From: Aquicoccus sp. G2-2
Lineage (GTDB): Bacteria; Pseudomonadota; Alphaproteobacteria; Rhodobacterales; Rhodobacteraceae
DNA: 64,000 nucleotides
Assembly (NCBI RefSeq): GCF_034555965.1
Contig: NZ_JAYDCK010000003.1
Span: 2,914,001 to 2,978,000 of the forward strand
Reading direction: 5' to 3'
The notes beneath the pieces are model-generated. The model saw only the letters and a list, made by a program, of their open reading frames with translations. It was not told where the DNA came from and ran no database searches. The position numbers were made by a program, and so were the translations under genes. Positions within the stretch are counted from its first letter, which is position 1. Each line of letters opens with the position of its first letter. Positions 57,995 to 64,000 of this stretch are shown here, piece by piece.

Positions 57995-58659
57995 GCAGGC
58001 TTGCGAAAGACAGGGCCGAGCAGCGGCCAACTGACGTCAAAACCCGCCTTTTCATCAACGCCGAACTGGTCGAGATCGGGGTCTGGCAAATCGACACCGG
58101 CCTTAACGGCGCGCTGCACCGCGGACCAAGTGGCCATGATCTCTTCCAACCTGTCCAGATCGCATCTGCTGGTCATCCGCGATTGAGGTCGGTTAACGGA
58201 GATCCCATCGAACCCAAGTCCCCGATAGCCGGAAAGTACGAATGGGCGCTCTGCCTCCCAGAAGGGGGCGATTGCATCAATGATCGGCGTGTAGGCGCGC
58301 CGGATTTCATCGGGTAGTGAGATTTCGCCCCAACACAAGGCGGCAAAAATACCGCCGGGGCGCAAGATACGATTGGCTTCGCTCAGGTGATTTGCGATGT
58401 CGAAATGATGCAGCGCCTGCATCGACACAACCAAGTCTGCCGATGCGTCATCAAACGGCAAGTCGCCTGCATCCGCAATCAGGGTTTCGACCGATGAATT
58501 GAGGGGGAGTGGCACCGGGTTGATGTCAACAGCGCAGGAAGTGTCGTAGCGGCTTGCCAGAAATTGCGCGATTTCGGCGCTACCGGCCCCGCATTCAACG
58601 CTTATACCCTTGCGCAAAGGCAGAGCCGAAAGCCAGGACAAAAACTGATCTGGTCTCAT
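57991..58659 (-). CDS. Class I SAM-dependent methyltransferase
   Basis: 222 residues. Motif I ECGAGSAEIAQFLA (about 22), acidic loop AVDINPVPL, IADAGDLPFDDASADLVVSMQALHHF (motifs II and III), and RILRPGGIFAAL. This is the ubiE-like small-molecule fold; substrate unknown. Reads toward the MerR gene; its start is 19 bases after the PanB-like stop, so both share a transcript. Confidence 0.82.
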   Translation of the reverse strand: MRPDQFLSWLSALPLRKGISVECGAGSAEIAQFLASRYDTSCAVDINPVPLPLNSSVETLIADAGDLPFDDASADLVVSMQALHHFDIANHLSEANRILRPGGIFAALCWGEISLPDEIRRAYTPIIDAIAPFWEAERPFVLSGYRGLGFDGISVNRPQSRMTSRCDLDRLEEIMATWSAVQRAVKAGVDLPDPDLDQFGVDEKAGFDVSWPLLGPVFRKPA

Positions 58660-58678
58660 CGGCTCTGCCCCTCGGTTT

Positions 58679-59527
58679 CTAGTTCATGAGCTTGGCAAAT
58701 TTCTCCATCTCGCCGTCATGCATATTGTGGGACAATTCCGGTTTTGGGAATTGGCCGCCTGCGGCACGATTGAAGTATTCCGTATAGGCCTTGCGCATCT
58801 CGCCCATGACATCCCCAAACACTTCACGCTTGGGCGGGATTGGAAACACCGAACAGCCGATGATGTCGCTCGATACATGGAAGATGCCATGTGCATGCGG
58901 CCCCGACCCAAGGCTTGCAACGGCGACCGGCAGGTTTTCATAACACCACTTAGTCAGTTCAACCGAGGTATGTTCAAAGAGGGCTGCGAAAATCCCTGCG
59001 TCGATCGAGGCGCGCACCAGTTCAACGATCTGCGCTGCTTCTTCGGCTGTGCGTCCTGCCGGTGCGTGACCGGAGTTCATCACAGCACGCTCGCCCTGAA
59101 CGCCGAAATGCCCCACAACGGGAATGCCCGCCGCGACGATGGCGCGAATATGATCGACCGTGCCCATCGACGGCTCGATATGCACGCCATCCGCCCCCAG
59201 TTTGACCACACGCGCTGCGTTGCGCACCGATTCCTCTATCGAAATGCTCGCCGTGGTGTTGGGCATATTGCAGATAATGAAGGGAGAGGACGCGCCCCGC
59301 AGCACACCTTCCAGCATATAGAGCTGTTCTTCAAAATCTACCGTCGCCATAGATTTATGGCCCATCAAGCCCATCGGGCCGGGGCTACCACAACACAGCA
59401 AGTCCATTCCAAGCTCTTCTGCGATGAGAGCGCTTGGGGTGTCGTGGCATTCCATGCCGATAATACGTTCGCCCTTCGCGGCTTTCTCTGCAAGATGCTT
59501 GATCCTTGTTTTACGCCGTTTTGTCAT
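58679..59527 (-). CDS. PanB-like (ketopantoate hydroxymethyltransferase/PEP mutase superfamily) protein
   Basis: 282 residues from ATG 59527 (GGGAGG upstream). TIM-barrel pattern of PanB, with VGHFGVQ and LFEHTSVE in the expected places. But the two Mg-binding aspartates of true PanB are altered: the VGDS motif reads CGSP and the ADMP motif reads CNMP. Catalytic Glu is kept (FEHTS). So the reaction probably differs from ketopantoate formation. Divergent from the Crp/Fnr gene. Confidence 0.72.
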   Translation of the reverse strand: MTKRRKTRIKHLAEKAAKGERIIGMECHDTPSALIAEELGMDLLCCGSPGPMGLMGHKSMATVDFEEQLYMLEGVLRGASSPFIICNMPNTTASISIEESVRNAARVVKLGADGVHIEPSMGTVDHIRAIVAAGIPVVGHFGVQGERAVMNSGHAPAGRTAEEAAQIVELVRASIDAGIFAALFEHTSVELTKWCYENLPVAVASLGSGPHAHGIFHVSSDIIGCSVFPIPPKREVFGDVMGEMRKAYTEYFNRAAGGQFPKPELSHNMHDGEMEKFAKLMN

Positions 59528-59632
59528 CAGATGTCCTCCCTTGATCGCAGATAACACAGTCACGCTAGCCGAGTTTTCCTGATCGGTGTGTCAACGCGTT
59601 GACACAGGACGAGAGTGATAGTTCCGGATATC

Positions 59633-59675
59633 TTGACAGAATGTGAAATTCTATTAATCTAACAGCCATGTTAGA
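59633..59675 (+). promoter_or_regulatory. Candidate promoter and palindromic operator upstream of the Crp/Fnr gene
   Basis: TTGACA (59633-59638) is followed after 16 bases by TAATCT (59655-59660). Overlapping the -10 end is a perfect inverted repeat, arms ATCTAACA and TGTTAGAT with loop GCCA (59657-59676). A dimer of a Crp/Fnr-type protein bound there would cover the start of transcription, consistent with autorepression. Read by eye. Confidence 0.5.
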
Positions 59676-59734
59676 TAAAATGCGAAGGACAGCAGTTGCC
59701 ACAGACAGCCAGCACAGCCCCTGACCCATGCTTT

Positions 59735-59890
59735 ATGCCGGATGCGCTGTTCCCCGAGTTCTTGCTTGAAATTCCGGTGTCCAAGGCCAAAGCGCTGCGC
59801 CCGCTTCCCAACGCCTTTGTTACAGGATCAGAAGTTTACCATGCGCATTTGTCGAACAAGGGCACGGCGGGCCTGGGCATCCCGCCATGA
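59735..59890 (+). CDS. Possible short coupled open frame before the Crp/Fnr gene
   Basis: A 51-codon frame from ATG 59735 (or TTG 59696) ends at TGA 59888-59890, overlapping the next ATG (ATGA). Such a layout suggests translational coupling, but I recognise no family, and it may be a leader peptide or chance. Not well supported. Confidence 0.25.
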   Translation: MPDALFPEFLLEIPVSKAKALRPLPNAFVTGSEVYHAHLSNKGTAGLGIPP

Positions 59891-60534
59891 CTCGCGAGTA
59901 TCACGAGGGCGTTTTGTGTCAGGATTTGCCTTGGCAGGAATGGGCCGCAATTCTGGAACTTGGACGACATGTAAGCACAACCTCCAACGTCTGGCTTGAG
60001 GATTACAGCCAACCGGATGAACGCACAGCAGTGTTCCTGAGCGGTCGCGTGGGCCTGCGCCCGATTTCTGACGATGTGGATGATGGCCATGACATTATAG
60101 CGAGAGCCGCGCCGGTTATTATTGACTTGGCAGAGGCACACACCAGTTTTGAAGCACATTGGGTTACCGAAGCCTCTAGCATTTGCCTTTTTGCGCCGGA
60201 GCAACTTCTGAGTGCTTTTTCAATGTCGCCCCGGTTCGCGGCGAATTTCATGCAGATATTGCAGTCTCAAACCGCAATGGCGATGTGTTCGTCAGGTCGG
60301 TCCGATTGCGGGTCAAAACGGCTCGCGGCTTCGCTGCTGGCTAGATTGGAAGACGGGCAGGCTTCTGGCCAGAAGCTCTATGTAACTCAGGCGCAGCTTG
60401 CGACTGAAACTGGTCTGTCGCGTCAATGGGTTAACCGGCTCTTGAAGCAATTTGAGCGTCAGGGTTTTGCCGAGATCGGCCGCGGCCACGTGTTGCTACG
60501 GACGCCTTCGAAGCTTGAATGCCAGCTTGAATAG
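59887..60534 (+). CDS. Crp/Fnr-family transcriptional regulator
   Basis: 215 residues. Cyclic-nucleotide-binding-like beta roll (VFLSGRVGLRPI; IIDLAEAHTSFEAHWVTEAS), dimer helix (FAANFMQILQSQ) and HTH_Crp (VTQAQLATETGLSRQWVNRLLKQFERQGFAEI). No N-terminal cysteine cluster of FNR is seen, so it is not an oxygen-sensing Fe-S protein; ligand unknown. The palindrome at 59657-59676 may be its own site. Confidence 0.85.
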   Translation: MTREYHEGVLCQDLPWQEWAAILELGRHVSTTSNVWLEDYSQPDERTAVFLSGRVGLRPISDDVDDGHDIIARAAPVIIDLAEAHTSFEAHWVTEASSICLFAPEQLLSAFSMSPRFAANFMQILQSQTAMAMCSSGRSDCGSKRLAASLLARLEDGQASGQKLYVTQAQLATETGLSRQWVNRLLKQFERQGFAEIGRGHVLLRTPSKLECQLE

Positions 60535-60708
60535 CACACAGGAAATCCATCAGGTTTTCAAAGATCGCAACATCGTGCAGGTCGCGCGGCCATCGCGCTA
60601 CGCAAGGTCGGGCATGAAGATGGGAACGGCCGGCTTTGATGCTGTCAGCATCTAGTCCGGTGTCAGGTCAAGAAATGCCCCGTAAGGTTCGATCTCAGGG
60701 TTTGTCCC

Positions 60709-62157
60709 TCAACGATCTTTTTCATCTCCAGAGGCGCGGAAGGGCGTGATTGCGCGGCGAGCTTGACCCCAGTGGGAGAGGCCTTCGGTTCTGGATCCAG
60801 CATGTCCCGCGACGGCAAGTGCCTCAGTCGCAGCGCTCTCGGCGTCGACAAGAATGCCGCTTAGGTCCAGATGGTCAATCGACCTATCCCGCATCAGAAC
60901 TCGGCCGTCGACGATAACAGAATCCACATCCGCGGCAGTGGCGAAGTGAGTGACGCGATTTAGGGGCATCTCTGGCGGCCAGAGATGAGGCTTGCGGCCA
61001 TCCAACAGTATGATGTCAGCCTTCTTGCCGATCTCGATGGATCCGATTTCGGTATCGAGACCAAGAGCATAGGCGGCATCGATTGTACTCATTTCCAACG
61101 TTTTTCCCTCAGGCAAGACTGCCGGGTCGCGGAAGTGACGACGGTGGTAAAGCATCGCCTGAGCCATGTGCCGAAACATATCGAAGCCGCGATCTGGTGC
61201 GCCAGCGTCAGAACCAAGGCATACGTTAACTCCGGCTTCGATCAGTTCAGGCACCGGGCAACGGCCAAGGATCGACATGACTGCGCTTGGATTGTGGATT
61301 ACACTGGCGCCACTATCGCGCAAGGCTTGAAAGTCCTCTTCGGTCAGGTCGACTGAATGAGACAACGCCGCGCGCGGTGACAAAAGCCCAAGTTCATGCG
61401 CAAGCGCGATTGATCCATTCCTGTGCCCATCTTGAGTGAAGAGCACACCTGTTTCATCAGATAGTTTTCGGATCGCGCTGGACATGCGACCGATTTCATA
61501 GCCCTCGTCGGCCATGTGATCTCGGGTATAGACTGGCAAGATCAGGGCAACCCCGGTTCGCCGGTCGATCACATCGTTCCACCGCGCAATAAGATCTGAC
61601 GAAACCGTCAATTGCTCATCCAAGCCGACTTTGCGGTTGCCGCCACCGAAGGTCTTGGGGAACGGCAGTCGTCCGGGACCCACCGCCATGATCGTTCGCA
61701 AGCCCGACTCAACCGTGGCAGCACAATGGGCGTCTCCTGCCTCGGGAGAGTCTGTGCGCAACACGTCCGGCCCGCCTCCAAGAAGGGAAACAGCAGTGGT
61801 CACCCCGGCCATCAACCTTTCAGCCTGGGCGAGACGAGCTTCGGCGCGCCAGAACGCGGGTCCGTCGACGCCGGAATAGATATCGGCACAGATCTGAAAC
61901 CAGAGCGCGCCATTCCCATCACCAGCGGCGCGAACAAGGCCGTGCCCCGCGTGTGAATGGGCGTCGATTAGGCCTGGCAAGGCAATCATACCGGGCTTGT
62001 CGATCACGGTTCGACCCTCGGGTGCAGGGCCGGTTCCCACCGATGTAATCCGGTCACCGTCCACAGCAATCCAGGCATCGCTCAGGACCCGACGGTCGGG
62101 ATCCATTGTCAGCGCGGTCGCGCATAAAATGACCAGGTCGTGGGTGTGAGCGCTCAC
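60709..62157 (-). CDS. Amidohydrolase (metal-dependent deaminase/chlorohydrolase type)
   Basis: 482 residues. The amidohydrolase metal motif LPGLIDAHSHAGHG gives His67 and His69; a later His in ALSHSVDLTEED and an Asp in CLGSDAGAPDRG are the other ligand and proton shuttle. General layout resembles the TrzN/AtzA and SAH/guanine deaminase branch. Substrate cannot be named. The start overlaps the GntR gene end by four bases. Confidence 0.85.
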   Translation of the reverse strand: MSAHTHDLVILCATALTMDPDRRVLSDAWIAVDGDRITSVGTGPAPEGRTVIDKPGMIALPGLIDAHSHAGHGLVRAAGDGNGALWFQICADIYSGVDGPAFWRAEARLAQAERLMAGVTTAVSLLGGGPDVLRTDSPEAGDAHCAATVESGLRTIMAVGPGRLPFPKTFGGGNRKVGLDEQLTVSSDLIARWNDVIDRRTGVALILPVYTRDHMADEGYEIGRMSSAIRKLSDETGVLFTQDGHRNGSIALAHELGLLSPRAALSHSVDLTEEDFQALRDSGASVIHNPSAVMSILGRCPVPELIEAGVNVCLGSDAGAPDRGFDMFRHMAQAMLYHRRHFRDPAVLPEGKTLEMSTIDAAYALGLDTEIGSIEIGKKADIILLDGRKPHLWPPEMPLNRVTHFATAADVDSVIVDGRVLMRDRSIDHLDLSGILVDAESAATEALAVAGHAGSRTEGLSHWGQARRAITPFRASGDEKDR

Positions 62158-62839
62158 GACAGGATATCCTTGAGGTCTCTCGGTCCCTCGTCAGATACCT
62201 CGAGGTCGAGCTGCCCTTCTAGATGATCTAAGTGATGAGTCATCAGTTTCTGAGCCTTTGCTCCATCTCCGGCGCGGATCGCGGCGACGATCACGGCGTG
62301 TTCATCAGGGCCGCAGTTCGCTTGCTCGTTGCTTTGGTACATCGTAACGATGAGCGACGTGCGCGAGATCAGATCGCGCAGAACGTCCCAGAGATAGGGG
62401 AGCCGGCAAGTTCCCCCATCAACAGGTGAAAGCTTCCTGACAACCGGATCTGCGCCTGCTTGTCCTTGCGCGCTCGCGCAGCCCGCTCTTCCGAAACATG
62501 TGCGTCCAGCCGGGCAACGGTCGTCTCATCGGCAATCCGGCAAAGTTGCTCAACCAAGCTAGCCTCGATCGAACGTCGAGCGAAGAAGATATCTCGGGCA
62601 TCGTCAATCGAAGGCTCCGAGACAAATGCGCCACGGTTAGGGATCAGCGTGACCAAGCCGTCTCGTTCAAGCGATGTAAGAGCCTGTCGCACGCGTGACC
62701 GACTGACCGAAAAGATCTCGGCCAACTGCTCTTCTTTTAGGCGAGTCCCGGGCTTAAGCTTTCTCTCCACAATCGACTGCCAGATCCGGTTATGGATCGC
62801 CAGTTGCGGCGAGTCGGTCGAGACATTCTGCTCGGTCAT
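62154..62839 (-). pseudogene. GntR-family regulator (FadR/FCD type), split by a -1 frameshift
   Basis: ATG 62839 follows GGAG. Winged HTH (LKEEQLAEIFSVSRSRVRQALTSLERDGLV) then FCD effector domain. At the C4 run (G4 at 62397-62400 on the plus strand) the frame is lost after GELAGSP; one more C gives YLWDVLRDLISRTSLIVTM and joins to the frame ending at 62154 (restored length 228, normal). It would regulate the adjacent amidohydrolase and the divergent ABC gene. A 193-base AT-rich gap separates it from that gene. Confidence 0.82.
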
Positions 62840-63032
62840 ATGGGGTCTCCGGGAACATACATTCAGTTTCGTTACCCCCATTTTTTCAGATCTTCGTCAA
62901 TAAAGTCAACATATAAGTTACAATGGTGAAAAAAATTGTAGACATTTTTTCGAAACCATGTTTGCAATGTTGTCATATCCTCTCGGGACAGACACGGGAG
63001 GCCAAACCAACGAAGTTCAAGGGAGAGTTGAA

Positions 63033-64000
63033 ATGCTTCGCCAAATGATGATGACAGCTGCACTAGCGGCACTTGTAGGATCGGCCGCCACAGCTGAAAC
63101 GATCAGATACGCCACGGCCCGCGACATCTATGGTCTCGATCCGGATGCGGTCTCTGACAGCTTCACCAACATCTTCACCCAGCACATCTATGAGCCGCTG
63201 GTGCGCTATAACGCGCAGATGGAAGTGGAACCGGCGCTGGCCACAAGCTGGGAGGTGATTTCCCCGACCCAGGTTCGGTATCACCTGCGTGAGGGCGTGA
63301 AGTTCCAGCAGGGGCAGGATTTCGACGCAGAGGACGTGAAGGTCTCGCTACTGCGTGCGATCGATCCACATTCGCCGCTGCGTGGCAACCTACCGGACCT
63401 GAAGGATGTCAAGGTCATTGACGCACACACGGTCGATCTGATCCTCGACGGCCCCTCTCCAATCCTGAACAATTACCTGACTAACATCAGCATCATGGAT
63501 TCGGGGTGGCTTGCCGAACACAACGCGACCAAACCGATCGATGCGGGCCGCGGCGAAGAGGCCTACACCACCAATCATGCCAACGGAACCGGGCCCTTCG
63601 TGCTCGAAAGCCGTCGCCCCGACGCGAAGAACGTGCTGGTGCAAAACAAGGGCTGGTGGGACAAGCCGCAGCACAACATCACGAAGATCATCCATACCCC
63701 AATCGCGTCCGATGCGACACGAGTTGCGGCACTGCTGTCAGGCGAAGTCGATCTGATCGAACCGGCGCCCCTTCAGGACGCCAAGAGGATCGAGGCGGCA
63801 CCGGGTGCGCATATGCTGGAAAACCCGGGCCTGCGCACCATCATGATGGGCTTCAATCAGGGACCTAAGCTTGTCGACGGTGATGTCGACGGCAACCCGC
63901 TTCGTGACATGCGAGTTCGACAGGCGATCTATCAGGCCATCGACATGGATCTGATCCGTGACCGGATAATGCGTGGCAAATCGCGCGTCAGCGGGTCGCT
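63033..64000 (+). CDS. ABC transporter substrate-binding protein, peptide/nickel family 5 (3' truncated by window)
   Basis: ATG 63033 follows AAGGGAG. Signal peptide 1-24 (ALVGSAATA-E), then the SBP_bac_5 pattern: RDIYGLDPDAVSDSFTNIF, IYEPLVRYNA, ALATSWEV, YHLREGVKFQQG, GTGPFVLESRR, and RQAIYQAIDMDLI near 300. 322 codons are visible without a stop to base 64000; the family is about 500-530. It binds peptides or other organic solutes in the periplasm for a permease probably encoded to the right. Divergent from the GntR regulator, which likely controls it. Confidence 0.9.
   Translation, partial: MLRQMMMTAALAALVGSAATAETIRYATARDIYGLDPDAVSDSFTNIFTQHIYEPLVRYNAQMEVEPALATSWEVISPTQVRYHLREGVKFQQGQDFDAEDVKVSLLRAIDPHSPLRGNLPDLKDVKVIDAHTVDLILDGPSPILNNYLTNISIMDSGWLAEHNATKPIDAGRGEEAYTTNHANGTGPFVLESRRPDAKNVLVQNKGWWDKPQHNITKIIHTPIASDATRVAALLSGEVDLIEPAPLQDAKRIEAAPGAHMLENPGLRTIMMGFNQGPKLVDGDVDGNPLRDMRVRQAIYQAIDMDLIRDRIMRGKSRVSGS

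Noticed and set aside
58718-59554. A 278-codon plus-strand frame opposite the PanB-like gene
   Set aside because: Antisense to a gene with a strong ribosome site and clear fold; residue composition (many His, Arg, Cys) is that of a shadow frame.
1-64000. tRNA, rRNA, CRISPR arrays, prophage or replication origin
   Set aside because: No cloverleaf pattern, no spaced direct repeats, no phage structural or integrase genes, and no DnaA-box cluster was noticed on reading through; a dedicated tRNA scan could still find one.

Overview
The window is a chromosomal segment of about 60% GC from an alphaproteobacterium, most likely a Rhodobacterales (Roseobacter-group) species. Evidence: the conserved order aroE-coaE-dnaQ / secB / fxsA / Tim44-like / mltA / smr / hslU-hslV, the RegB-SenC-RegA redox system, an alphaproteobacterial-type AddAB, and the tsaD / hemD-mitofilin-HemY-like block.

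Region by region. 1-9.9 kb: housekeeping genes (shikimate, CoA, proofreading, protein export, cell-wall turnover, HslVU protease, thioredoxin). 9.9-20 kb: a leftward, tightly overlapped set with a PAS protein, TsaE, AmgK and MurU (peptidoglycan recycling), AddB and AddA. 20-24 kb: divergent regB and senC-regA plus a GT61 glycosyltransferase. 24-34.7 kb: an HD hydrolase, ahcY, a PanE-like reductase, DUF2853, EVE/YciI/gpsA/tsaD leftward, and hemD-mitofilin-HemY-like rightward. 34.7-41.3 kb: a quinone/electrophile-stress-like island: two pirins, a fused VOC dioxygenase-esterase, DoxX, GNAT, FMN reductase and LysR. 41.8-48.1 kb: cydDC and cydABX for a bd-type quinol oxidase. 48.1-57 kb: a rearranged accessory zone with an IclR regulator, a broken oxidoreductase, two inverted IS6-family remnants enclosing a CHASE histidine kinase and response regulator, a glutamine-synthetase-like ligase, and two acyl-CoA dehydrogenases, one cut off at a junction with a LuxR-like fragment. 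57-64 kb: NrtS with a cysteine-rich MerR regulator, a methyltransferase, a PanB-like protein divergent from a Crp/Fnr regulator, and an amidohydrolase-GntR-ABC substrate-binding locus cut by the window end.

A striking global property is that seven genes (dnaQ, a small membrane protein gene, the PAS gene, the VOC-esterase fusion, cydD, the CHASE kinase, the GntR gene) are each split by one apparently missing base, nearly always in a homopolymer run. All seven shift in the same direction. This looks more like homopolymer under-calling in the sequence than seven real mutations, and these genes should be read as probably intact in the organism. No tRNA, rRNA, CRISPR array or prophage was seen.
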